Positions 53,261-60,956 of a stretch of 64,000 bases of DNA are shown one piece after another. The notes under the pieces are model-generated. The model worked only from the letters and a program-made list of their open reading frames with translations. It did not search any database and was not told the origin of the DNA. Origin of the DNA: DATMNR01 sp963702765 (GTDB lineage: Bacteria; Chloroflexota; Ktedonobacteria; Ktedonobacterales; Ktedonobacteraceae); assembly GCA_963702765.1 (NCBI GenBank), contig CAVPEB010000044.1, forward strand, positions 62,001 to 126,000, written 5' to 3'. Position 1 is the first letter of the stretch, and the number at the start of each line of letters is the position of its first letter. The position numbers and the translations under genes were made by a program.

Positions 53261-53599
53261 TTGTCGTCACCTCGCTTTTGTTCGGAATGCGGCAAGCCAC
53301 TTGAAGCAGGACATCGCTTTTGTACGAATTGCGGAGCTACTACAAGCGGCGAAGCTGACGCTCGTACTACACTAGCAAGCGACCAGGCAGTTTTGTCTAA
53401 TGAACATTCACAAAGGCCGCAACCCCAGGTTCAAGTGCCTCAAGTTAATAGCGGTGCAACAGCGTCAACAATAATTACACCCAATGTAATTACACCTGGT
53501 GTAGCAAATACTCCAGGACCACCCAATGTACCCTTATCAAGTCCTGAAACATCTGGTATGTTCTGGAACAAGCTATTCAACCCTGCCAACTTCAGGTAA
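53261..53599 (+). CDS. Zinc-ribbon segment of frameshifted paralogue 2
   Basis: A 112-aa frame starting with TTG at 53261, preceded by AAAGGAG 7 nt upstream, an excellent site. It encodes a zinc ribbon (FCSECGKPLEAGHRFCTNCGA) and a Ser/Thr/Pro/Gln/Val-rich linker. It ends at a stop (53597-53599) shortly after CCC at 53581-53583. Removing one C lets it continue as LFNLPTSGNQFYEQA into the next frame, which carries the TM helix and the extracytoplasmic part. The frame also runs back to 53138, but nothing supports a start there. Confidence 0.6.
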   Translation: MSSPRFCSECGKPLEAGHRFCTNCGATTSGEADARTTLASDQAVLSNEHSQRPQPQVQVPQVNSGATASTIITPNVITPGVANTPGPPNVPLSSPETSGMFWNKLFNPANFR

Positions 53600-54746
53600 T
53601 CAGTTCTATGAGCAAGCAACAGATGTCGATTTCATACCTCCACCACCCCCACCTGATTCTTTCATTTCCGCGCCCCAGGGAGCGCCGGTAGCTCCATATT
53701 ATACTCCCCCTCAACAGCCCAAAGGGACTGTGCCTGTATATGCTCAGGCTCCAAAACGTTCAAGAGGTTGTCTGATTACAAGTATAGTACTCCTGCTAGT
53801 ACTTGCGCTTGGAGGATTAGGTGGGTTTTATATCATTAGCCACAATACCTCAAGCGGGAGTGGCCAAAACGGGAATACCCCAAGTGGGCAACAGAATACC
53901 TCCAGTGGAAGTTCAGCAACAAGTGTTGCCACTTTGGGCAGTAATGGGAATACACCTGGCTCAGGTGGACCTACTGTAGTACCCTTGAACTTGAAGTTTA
54001 CGTATTCAAGTGTTGATATCACACTCGTCTCAGTTTTAAAGGCAAGTAGTTTTTCAGATGACACAAGCACCCGGCAAGGGGGAGTGCGTGTGTCAATGAT
54101 GGAAGTTAACTCCACTACGAATAATGCAAGCTTTCTGTATAGCGATGTTGTCAGATTAATCATGCCCGATGGTTCAGTCAATGCCCCAAGTAACGAGAAG
54201 AACTCCGTAGGTCCTGATACAGGAATATCTAGAGATAACTGGATAGATTTTGTTATGACTGCTCAAAACATTGACTTAAGTAAGCTAGTACTCCGCTTTG
54301 GTTCGAGTACTGAGAACCAGATGAATATTCCACTTGTAGCAGGCACTGACTTAAGTCAATATCAGTCTAAGGTGATTACACCTAATTCAACTTTTCAGTA
54401 TGCAGGTTTGAATTGGACACTGGTTTCAGCTACTGAAAGCTTGAGTGCGAATGGCCAGCAAGCATCGACAGCGATGATCTACGTTACAGTTACGCTCAAA
54501 GCTTTTAACTCTTCGGCAAATAATTTTTCCGCCTATCCAGGTGATTATATGCGCCTTCAATCTGGTGACAGTAAAAGTCCGCCATCAGATTTCACATTTC
54601 CTACTTCAGTTGCATCTCAAAGCAATGGGGCTGGAACTGTTACCTTTGCAATTCCACAGGGAGGTACTTCGTTTACGCTGTTAATGCTTGCACAACAATC
54701 AAGTCCACCTATTAATGAAGCATCAGTGAAATTTCAAATTCAGTAA
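53526..54746 (+). CDS. TM and extracytoplasmic part of frameshifted paralogue 2
   Basis: A 406-aa frame whose first 18 or so residues are probably shadow; the real protein is continued from the upstream frame near 53581. After a Pro-rich linker (PPPPPPDSF) comes a TM helix (LITSIVLLLVLALGGLGGFYII) at about 83-104, then a Ser/Gly/Thr linker and beta-rich repeats: VDITLVSVLK, VRVSMMEVNSTTNN, AGLNWTLVSATESLSANGQQA, MIYVTVTLKAFNSS. The last domain matches paralogue 1 (GLNWTL-SAT-SLS; YMRLQ; SFTLLMLAQ) and reflects a tandem duplication. A strong terminator overlaps the stop. Confidence 0.75.
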   Translation: MYPYQVLKHLVCSGTSYSTLPTSGNQFYEQATDVDFIPPPPPPDSFISAPQGAPVAPYYTPPQQPKGTVPVYAQAPKRSRGCLITSIVLLLVLALGGLGGFYIISHNTSSGSGQNGNTPSGQQNTSSGSSATSVATLGSNGNTPGSGGPTVVPLNLKFTYSSVDITLVSVLKASSFSDDTSTRQGGVRVSMMEVNSTTNNASFLYSDVVRLIMPDGSVNAPSNEKNSVGPDTGISRDNWIDFVMTAQNIDLSKLVLRFGSSTENQMNIPLVAGTDLSQYQSKVITPNSTFQYAGLNWTLVSATESLSANGQQASTAMIYVTVTLKAFNSSANNFSAYPGDYMRLQSGDSKSPPSDFTFPTSVASQSNGAGTVTFAIPQGGTSFTLLMLAQQSSPPINEASVKFQIQ

Positions 54747-54793
54747 TAAGTAAGAGAAGGGATGATTATTTAAAATCCCTTCTCTTACTTATT
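54745..54793 (+). terminator. Terminator after paralogue 2
   Basis: Perfect 19-bp arms (54745-54763 and 54775-54793) around an 11-nt loop. The stem starts inside the stop codon of the gene. Only a short T-rich stretch (ATTTGTG) follows; the strong stem still supports termination, and it may also act in the other direction for the converging coiled-coil gene. Confidence 0.75.
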
Positions 54794-54856
54794 TGTGCTA
54801 TGTAAGGAAAGTTGTTCGTTCTTAAATCGGCTAATTCTCTTACCAATAAGAAGCGT

Positions 54857-55381
54857 TTACTCTAATAAAAAGCTTCCGGAGAGCTCGCGCCTCAGATTTT
54901 CTTTTTCTTTTTCGTCAAACGAAGGAGGATTTGTAATTGGACCAGACCAAACAGCTACCTGCCCCATTTCCCTGGTAGCTAGCGCCGAAAATTCGTCGAG
55001 CATAGCTTCTTCAAGGTAAGTTGACATTGGGGGGGATACATATGTTGGAAGATCTTCATCGTTATCTTCAACCGAGGATTTTAACGCCGGCACTGGAGTT
55101 TCTGGTATAGAGGATGGCAAAGACTCGCTCACAATTTCGGATGTTTCTTGAAGTGAAAGATCAGCTTCTGGCGCGGCTATTCTGTTTGAAGAATCATCCC
55201 TTGATATGTCAACCAGCGGAAAACGTTTGCCACTAATGTCAACAAAAATGCCCCGTCCTTCACGCAGATCTGCAAGTTGTCTGTGTAGCTCATCATTTTC
55301 CGATATTAAATCTTCCAATAGTTGTTTTTGTTTGAACACTTCTTGCATAATAAGATCGAAATTGTTGCCATTTGTTTTCAT
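54857..55381 (-). CDS. Acidic coiled-coil protein
   Basis: A 174-aa acidic protein. The first 50 residues form an amphipathic helix (FDLIMQEVFKQKQLLEDLISENDELHRQLADLREG), a coiled coil, followed by GRGIFVDISGKRFPLVDI. The middle is Ser/Pro/Asp/Glu-rich and probably disordered; the end (EAMLDEFSALATREMGQVAVW) looks helical. The ATG at 55381 has GGGAGA 5-6 nt upstream and is preferred to the longer form at 55408. No family recognised. Confidence 0.7.
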   Translation of the reverse strand: MKTNGNNFDLIMQEVFKQKQLLEDLISENDELHRQLADLREGRGIFVDISGKRFPLVDISRDDSSNRIAAPEADLSLQETSEIVSESLPSSIPETPVPALKSSVEDNDEDLPTYVSPPMSTYLEEAMLDEFSALATREMGQVAVWSGPITNPPSFDEKEKENLRRELSGSFLLE

Positions 55382-55787
55382 ATCTTCTCCCTTAGAGTAG
55401 AGCACCACTCACAATTCTCCATCACTCACACCATTCCACAAAGCACATTTGTGCACACTCTTAAGTAGATGAACGTAAAATCTTCGTATCTTTGTATAAA
55501 AACGTGCCAAATTGTCTAAAGTAACTATGGAGGTGCCTGTCAATTGCATGTGCAGCACTTAAAATGCTCTTTTTCCCGTTATACTAGTATTCTCTGTATT
55601 ATAGTTGAGAATGGTTCCAAAATGATGATAGAGGGGAGATGGATGATGCTGGCGATGTGTGCTTTCTGAAATTTGCTCATATGCTCCTAAAGTTTTTATA
55701 TGATCTTTACAAGTGGTACAATACAATTGATCACAACGTGGTGATCGAACCTGGCGCTTGTTGAAAAGTGAGAAAAGGAATAAACCA
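55382..55787 (+). promoter_or_regulatory. Divergent gap with aldolase promoter and inverted repeat
   Basis: This 406-bp gap holds no convincing gene. Near its right end is an extended -10 (TG-G-TACAAT, 55714-55722), 66 nt before the aldolase ATG. Just downstream the arms GATCAC (55729-55734) and GTGATC (55741-55746) flank 6 nt, an 18-bp inverted repeat that could be an operator over the start of transcription. On the left, GCACATTTGTGC near 55445 is a short palindrome before the coiled-coil gene. All low to moderate confidence. Confidence 0.4.
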
Positions 55788-56711
55788 ATGAATGATCGCA
55801 TTCGTGAGATTTTAAGCTGGTATGCTAGCGAGAACCCTGGCGTTCGTACCAATCTGGCACGCATGCTTAATCATGGCCGTCTGGGTGGTACAGGGAAAAT
55901 GGTGATTTTACCAGTTGATCAAGGGTTTGAGCATGGTCCAGCACGAAGTTTCGCACCAAATCCTGTAGGCTACGATCCGCGTTATCATTTTCAATTAGCT
56001 ATTGAAGCTGGATGCAACGCATATGCTGCACCGCTGGGCTTTTTGGAAGCTGGTGTTTCTGACTATTGTGGTGAAGTCCCCCTTATTTTGAAATGCAATA
56101 ACCATGACATTTTAAATGACGAGAAAGACCCGATTTCTGCCGTCACTTCTGGTGTCAGTGATGCTTTGCGTCTGGGCTGTGTAGCTGTTGGTTTTACGAT
56201 TTACCCAGGATCAACCGAGCGTACAGAAATGTACCAGCAGTTACGCGAATTGACTGAAGAAGCAAAGGCAGCTGGTCTGGCTGTTGTAGTTTGGTCATAT
56301 CCTCGAGGTAGTAGTCTGAGTAAAGAAGGAGAAACTGCCGTTGATGTAGTGACATATGCTGCTCAGATAGCTGCACAACTAGGTGCGGATATTATCAAGG
56401 TCAAGTTACCTAGCGCAAAGATCGAATTGGCCGAGGCCCAGAAGGTCTATCAGAAGTACGAGATTCCGATCTCTACTTTGGCCGAGCGTGTGCACCATGT
56501 CATCCAAAGCTCCTTTGATGGTCGTCGCATTGTTATTTTCTCAGGTGGTGCTGCCACTGAGGATGAAAAGTTCTTTGAAGAAGTACGCGCGATCAGAGAT
56601 GGTGGTGGTTTTGGCTCAATTGTAGGCCGGAATTCTTTCCAACGCAAAAAGCCTGATGCTCTGAAGTTCTTAGGTACAATTATGGGTATCTATGAAGGCA
56701 CTGTTCAGTAA
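55788..56711 (+). CDS. Class I fructose-bisphosphate aldolase (DhnA/FbaB type)
   Basis: A 307-aa aldolase of the archaeal/bacterial class I type. Visible: VILPVDQGFEHGPARSFAPNP at the active-site mouth, YDPRYHFQLAIEAGCNAYAAPLG, and the Schiff-base Lys region DIIKVKLPS with the following FSGGAATEDEKFFEEV and GGGFGSIVGRNSFQR. The ATG at 55788 has AAAAGGA about 9 nt upstream; the longer TTG start at 55758 is less likely. It catalyses fructose-1,6-bisphosphate cleavage in glycolysis and its reversal in gluconeogenesis. The gene is monocistronic and ends in a very strong bidirectional terminator. Confidence 0.9.
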   Translation: MNDRIREILSWYASENPGVRTNLARMLNHGRLGGTGKMVILPVDQGFEHGPARSFAPNPVGYDPRYHFQLAIEAGCNAYAAPLGFLEAGVSDYCGEVPLILKCNNHDILNDEKDPISAVTSGVSDALRLGCVAVGFTIYPGSTERTEMYQQLRELTEEAKAAGLAVVVWSYPRGSSLSKEGETAVDVVTYAAQIAAQLGADIIKVKLPSAKIELAEAQKVYQKYEIPISTLAERVHHVIQSSFDGRRIVIFSGGAATEDEKFFEEVRAIRDGGGFGSIVGRNSFQRKKPDALKFLGTIMGIYEGTVQ

Positions 56712-56774
56712 GAAGAGCAAAAGAACGCGCCCCTCCAAAGTAGATTTAGAGGGGCGCGTTCTTTTGCTCTTCTT
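56710..56774. terminator. Perfect 26-bp bidirectional terminator
   Basis: Arms 56710-56735 and 56749-56774 are perfectly complementary over 26 bp around a 13-nt loop (56736-56748). The left arm contains the last bases of the aldolase stop codon, and the right arm reaches the stop codon of the convergent transporter gene. A-rich left and T-rich right ends make it work in both directions. Confidence 0.9.
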
Positions 56775-58140
56775 ATTTCACACCTTTCACCTGTTTAATC
56801 ACAAGAGTGCCAAGGACAAAATACACGATGGTCACAGCAAAAAGTGTGCTATATCCCAGGTGATCAGGTAGACCACGCAAAAGTTGCAAGGTCACCCCTC
56901 CGATTGTTATGCCTATAACTTGCGGTACTATACCCATCGCAGACCAGATGCCAAGAAACTTGCCAGCTTCATCGGTTGGTGGCAGTACATCAGCGGTCAG
57001 CGCCCAGTCGACACTTGTATAAGCACCGTAACCAATCCCAAAGAAAGCTCCAGCAATCAGCGCGCTATATTGACTCTGAAAGAAGATAAAAAGGACACAG
57101 ACAATCGTCATCATCGCACCTGAGAGATAGACCAACACCTTGCGGCCCTTGTGGTCGGATATCCAACCTGCAATGAGCGAAGTAGGTAGGGCAGTTAGCA
57201 TAACAGCAGGCAGAAACAACTCACCGGAGAAAAACTCGCCTGAAAAAGTGGTTCCAAAAATGATGGTTTTGACACCAGGGCCACCTAAAACATCGTCAAA
57301 GTAATATTGTAGGAAATAGAATATCCCCCAGATACCCATCATTACAAGTAAGCGAGCAAGCAATACCCACAAGAAGTCTGGGTATTGTGAGGGCTTAAAG
57401 AGGAACTTCTTGAATACTGTACTCAGATGAAAAGTAGTATGTTCCGCGAGCGGAATCTCATTGACGGTAATTACAGTGTAGGTGACAAGCACGATTTGCA
57501 CAATGGCAATCAGGAAGAAAATCCGTATGATTTCATTATTGTACAAAGGCAACGCATCATTCTTGTTTACAATAATTCCAGCTACGAGTGAACCAAAGAT
57601 CAATCCTAGAAGAGTAAATAAGCCATAAAATCCGCTTGTAACCCCTCGTTGGCTCTGCGGTACTTTATCGACAATGATTGCGCTCCAAGGAGAGTTGGCG
57701 AAATTATTAGTAAACTGTAGTAGAAGAAAAAGCACTATGAAAGTCACCAATAATGCAGTAGAGGAAAACCAGGCAGGTGAAAACGCGAATAGGATCAGCA
57801 CGACGACATTGAGCGCGATTCCAATGATCAAAAATGGCCGACGGCGACCCATGCGAAAAGTGACATAGTCTGAAGTAGCTCCAACGAGAGGATTTACAAC
57901 CACAGCTACCAGTGTTCCCCAGATAATTACTAAAGTGAGATTGATGTCCTTATTGGCATTCCCCAGATACTTTACGACCATACTGGGGATTACTATTGCT
58001 AAAAGGGCTTGCCAATGAAAATTGTTTGCAATCCAGAAGACATTAATATTGATTTGGTCGAAGAGGGTAACACGCCGCAGTGGCGTGGGGATAGGGGGAC
58101 TTGCGGCCGATATTGTTCCGGAACTGTCAGTTACTTCCAT
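56773..58140 (-). CDS. MFS/GPH-type sugar transporter
   Basis: A 455-aa, 12-TM major-facilitator protein of the GPH/SLC45-like group. The A-like motif appears as GATSDYVTFRMGRRRPFLIIG in the first half and AGWISDHKGRKVLVYLSG in the second. Members move sugars or glycosides with cations. The reading frame extends to a TTG at 58158, but the ATG at 58140 has AAGAGG 8 nt upstream and is preferred. It lies downstream of thioredoxin reductase on the same strand, separated by a strong inverted repeat. Confidence 0.88.
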   Translation of the reverse strand: MEVTDSSGTISAASPPIPTPLRRVTLFDQININVFWIANNFHWQALLAIVIPSMVVKYLGNANKDINLTLVIIWGTLVAVVVNPLVGATSDYVTFRMGRRRPFLIIGIALNVVVLILFAFSPAWFSSTALLVTFIVLFLLLQFTNNFANSPWSAIIVDKVPQSQRGVTSGFYGLFTLLGLIFGSLVAGIIVNKNDALPLYNNEIIRIFFLIAIVQIVLVTYTVITVNEIPLAEHTTFHLSTVFKKFLFKPSQYPDFLWVLLARLLVMMGIWGIFYFLQYYFDDVLGGPGVKTIIFGTTFSGEFFSGELFLPAVMLTALPTSLIAGWISDHKGRKVLVYLSGAMMTIVCVLFIFFQSQYSALIAGAFFGIGYGAYTSVDWALTADVLPPTDEAGKFLGIWSAMGIVPQVIGITIGGVTLQLLRGLPDHLGYSTLFAVTIVYFVLGTLVIKQVKGVK

Positions 58141-58167
58141 GTTGCTGGCCTCTTGCAAGTGCTAGAA

Positions 58168-58208
58168 ATAATTATCACAAGTCTACTTCTCAGGCTTGTG
58201 ATAATTAT
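58168..58208 (-). other. 14-bp inverted repeat between trxB and the MFS gene
   Basis: ATAATTATCACAAG (58168-58181) and CTTGTGATAATTAT (58195-58208) are perfect arms with a 13-nt loop. The stem is AT-rich. It may terminate trxB transcription or be an operator over the promoter of the MFS gene, whose start is 28 nt away. Confidence 0.5.
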
Positions 58209-58249
58209 ACTGATGTAACACATCCATTACAAGATGGCAGATGGTCTAT

Positions 58250-59179
58250 TTATTCTTCACCCACGCTCTCGAGCCATCTTTCAGCATCAATAGCAGCACG
58301 ACAGCCGTCACCGGCGGCAGTGACAGCCTGGCGATAGCGATGATCCGTTACGTCGCCTGCGGCAAAAATGCCCGGAACATTCGTCATGGTATGTTCAACT
58401 GGAACGATATACCCGATGTTATCCATCTCAAGGATACCTTTGAACAATTCGGTATTAGGTTGATGTCCAATAGCCAGGAAGAACCCCTGCACAGGTAGCG
58501 TACTCTCCTCGTCAGTCTTCACATTGTGTAGCCGCAAACCCGCCACTTCATTTTCACCCAGGACTTCAGTTATTTCCGTATCCCAGATGAAACTAATCTT
58601 AGGGTTTTTAAATGCGCGATCTTGCATGATTTTGCTGGCTCGCAGTGTATCTCGGCGATGAATGACTGTCACATGGTTAGCATAACGCGTCAGAAAGGTT
58701 GCCTCCTCCATTGCAGTATCACCTCCACCGATAACAGCTACATCCTTGTTCTTGAAGAAAAAGCCGTCACAGGTGGCGCAAGCACTGACTCCGCGCCCCT
58801 GCAATCGCTGTTCACTTGGCAATCCCAACCACTTCGCACTGGCACCTGTAGAGATAATAACAGCACGAGCCTGATATTCACCCAAATCGGTTGTCACCAT
58901 GAAAGGACGATTACGGAAGTCAAGAGAAATTACATCTTCTGGAATCAACTCCGTGCCAAAGCGCCGGGCCTGTGCTTCAAATTTCTCCATCATCGAGGGA
59001 CCAATAATACCCTCTTCAAAGCCTGGATAGTTCTCAACATCGCTGGTGAGCATTAATTGTCCGCCAACCTGGTAACCTTGTAGCATTAAAACAGAGAGAT
59101 TGGCTCGCGCTGCATAAATTGCTGCTGTATAGCCTGCAGGCCCAGAGCCAATAATGATTACGTCGTATAATTTTGCCAT
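58250..59179 (-). CDS. trxB: Thioredoxin reductase
   Basis: A 309-aa flavoprotein that reduces thioredoxin with NADPH. FAD loop VIIIGSGPAGYTAAIYAAR, redox-active CxxC in SACATCDGFFF, NADPH loop VAVIGGGDTAMEEATFL, and C-terminal GIFAAGDVTDHRYRQAVTAAGDG. The longer start at 59197 (GTG) has its ribosome site too close; the ATG at 59179 has AGGA 11 nt upstream and gives the usual family start. Thioredoxin itself is not in the window. Confidence 0.95.
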   Translation of the reverse strand: MAKLYDVIIIGSGPAGYTAAIYAARANLSVLMLQGYQVGGQLMLTSDVENYPGFEEGIIGPSMMEKFEAQARRFGTELIPEDVISLDFRNRPFMVTTDLGEYQARAVIISTGASAKWLGLPSEQRLQGRGVSACATCDGFFFKNKDVAVIGGGDTAMEEATFLTRYANHVTVIHRRDTLRASKIMQDRAFKNPKISFIWDTEITEVLGENEVAGLRLHNVKTDEESTLPVQGFFLAIGHQPNTELFKGILEMDNIGYIVPVEHTMTNVPGIFAAGDVTDHRYRQAVTAAGDGCRAAIDAERWLESVGEE

Positions 59180-59270
59180 GATAGGAATATTCCTCACTTC
59201 TCCATCAACTTGTTCATTCTATCAATGATAACACAATAGAGGTAGATTTTATGCCATTCAGAGAGGATTC

Positions 59271-60182
59271 CTATTGCAGCAAGAAAGGCGGTATACCCTG
59301 GGTATGTAAAACGTGCAATGGTCCTGTTTTGAAGAAATATCCCAGGATGTTGAGAATAGTGATAGCGATGAAACCAGCAATGCCTGCAGCGATAAGTAAA
59401 CGGTCAATTTTGCGTGTATGCAATTCAATCAACCATGTGCGTTTCATAACGCCAAAGCATCGTAACTCCATGGCGTTGATAATGTCCTCTGCACCTACTA
59501 TTGAACCAATCACAACAGGAACTAACATAGGCGCCATACGAGCGATTTTTGTGAAAATTCCCCCGCGCAACTTATCGATCTCAAATCCGCGAGCACGTTG
59601 TGCATCGAGAGTTGTTCTAAAATCTCGTACCGTGGTTGGGAGAAAGCGCAATGAGAGATCGATGGCATACGAGATCTTATCTGATATACCCATTCCCTTA
59701 AAGGCAATGCCGAATTTGCTTGGGTCTGTGGTAAACGGTATTGGAACAGCAAATAAGGCAATACTGAGATTGCGCATCGTCTGAGTGATCAGGAAAGTAA
59801 TGCTTTGAACGCTAAAAGGGAGAGGTGATGGAAAAATAAAAGGAAAGTACGGTTTGAGGCTGATAAATGGAACATAGAAGAGAATACGCTGATTACTCAG
59901 GTCAACGCCTTGCACTATAGCTCCACCAGATATAAAATAGTTTACGAAAATCAAAATGAACGTGATGAAGAAAATAAAATACCAGACCCGTTTCGTCTCT
60001 TCCCATTTCAGTCTGGCTTGACTATAGTAGCATAAAGCCCCGATAAATCCTGCCAAAATAAACCAGAAATTGGAAGTTTGAGCGGCTGAAAGGCTGTATG
60101 CGAAAAGCAAGACAAACTTCACTCGTGGGTCAAGCCTGTGTACTGGAGAATCTCGTTTGATATATACAAAATTTATTAACAT
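59271..60182 (-). CDS. ecfT: ECF transporter transmembrane component EcfT
   Basis: A 303-aa membrane protein of the CbiQ/EcfT family. It begins with the typical HRLDPRVKFVLLFAYSLSA and contains the two coupling-helix Ala-Arg-Gly motifs near DAQRARGFEIDKLRGG. About six TM segments. It is the last gene of the ECF set here (ATPase, S component, T component on the minus strand). A 113-bp gap with a terminator-like hairpin separates it from the S gene. Confidence 0.88.
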   Translation of the reverse strand: MLINFVYIKRDSPVHRLDPRVKFVLLFAYSLSAAQTSNFWFILAGFIGALCYYSQARLKWEETKRVWYFIFFITFILIFVNYFISGGAIVQGVDLSNQRILFYVPFISLKPYFPFIFPSPLPFSVQSITFLITQTMRNLSIALFAVPIPFTTDPSKFGIAFKGMGISDKISYAIDLSLRFLPTTVRDFRTTLDAQRARGFEIDKLRGGIFTKIARMAPMLVPVVIGSIVGAEDIINAMELRCFGVMKRTWLIELHTRKIDRLLIAAGIAGFIAITILNILGYFFKTGPLHVLHTQGIPPFLLQ

Positions 60183-60216
60183 AGTTCATTCTCGAAAAGG
60201 TGAATGTAAGAACCCG

Positions 60217-60256
60217 AAAAGTGACCAGGCATTAATAACAGCTTTACCTGGCCACT
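60217..60256 (-). terminator. Terminator-like hairpin between ecf S and T genes
   Basis: On the minus strand AGTGGCCAGG pairs with CCTGGTCACT (10 bp, one wobble) around 17 nt, followed by TTTT. It lies after the S gene and before ecfT, so it could reduce read-through into ecfT or stabilise the S mRNA. Confidence 0.45.
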
Positions 60257-60295
60257 GTAATCTTTCAATACTGCACCACTCACCGTACTTCAGGT

Positions 60296-60865
60296 CTAAG
60301 TTCGACCGGCACGTGTCATCGCAGCATTGTATGCAACGAGTAAAATGGGTAATAGGATTAAGCCAAGCACAATATCAGGTATTGTGGCAGGAATGAATTC
60401 GGTTGTAATGGCAGTTGCTGGAGTCAATTGTGAGACCCAGATATCACTGAAAGCAGCGAACCCTAGTCCAACTATGATACCTATGACACTAAACAGTTCG
60501 GCAATGGCGATATTGCGAAACGTATTATAGCGTCCCCAGGTAAAGTACAATGCTAGTCCAGCTACAAAGCCGATCAAGCCATTACCAAGATCCCAGTTCC
60601 AATAAACAGTTCCGGTGAAAAGGTCATTTAAGAGATTGCCTACTCCACCGGTAAAGAGGCCGACCCAGGGTCCAAAAACAACCCCAAAGAATAGAGGAAT
60701 AACAATACCTGGGCGAAGCGAGACATTGCTTGCACCTGGAAGCTGCAACGTATTGGTAATGTAGCTAATACCTGCATACAACGCAGCACCAAGAGCCATG
60801 TACACAACGTGTCGTACAGTAATACTCCAAACTTTTGAGTTTGAACTTTCTTCTGCTACTGCCAT
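60296..60865 (-). CDS. ECF transporter substrate-binding S component
   Basis: A 189-aa membrane protein with about six TM segments. The pattern ALGAALYAGISYI, then SLRPGIVIPLFFGVVFGPWVG and GGVGNLLNDLFTG is that of ECF S components, which bind a vitamin or metal. The substrate cannot be told; it is not clearly ThiT, RibU, BioY or CbiM. It is encoded between the double ATPase and EcfT. No riboswitch is visible upstream. Confidence 0.85.
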   Translation of the reverse strand: MAVAEESSNSKVWSITVRHVVYMALGAALYAGISYITNTLQLPGASNVSLRPGIVIPLFFGVVFGPWVGLFTGGVGNLLNDLFTGTVYWNWDLGNGLIGFVAGLALYFTWGRYNTFRNIAIAELFSVIGIIVGLGFAAFSDIWVSQLTPATAITTEFIPATIPDIVLGLILLPILLVAYNAAMTRAGRT

Positions 60866-60956
60866 AGATGAAACTCCTTTCTGTCAGAAAAAAGACGGAG
60901 GTGAGTTTGATAACGAGACAAATTTTTGTTTTGGCCTCCTTTCTAATATATACGTA

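Noticed and set aside
55559..55864. 101-aa minus-strand ORF over the aldolase start
   Set aside because: It overlaps the well-supported aldolase start and promoter; no family resemblance or ribosome site.
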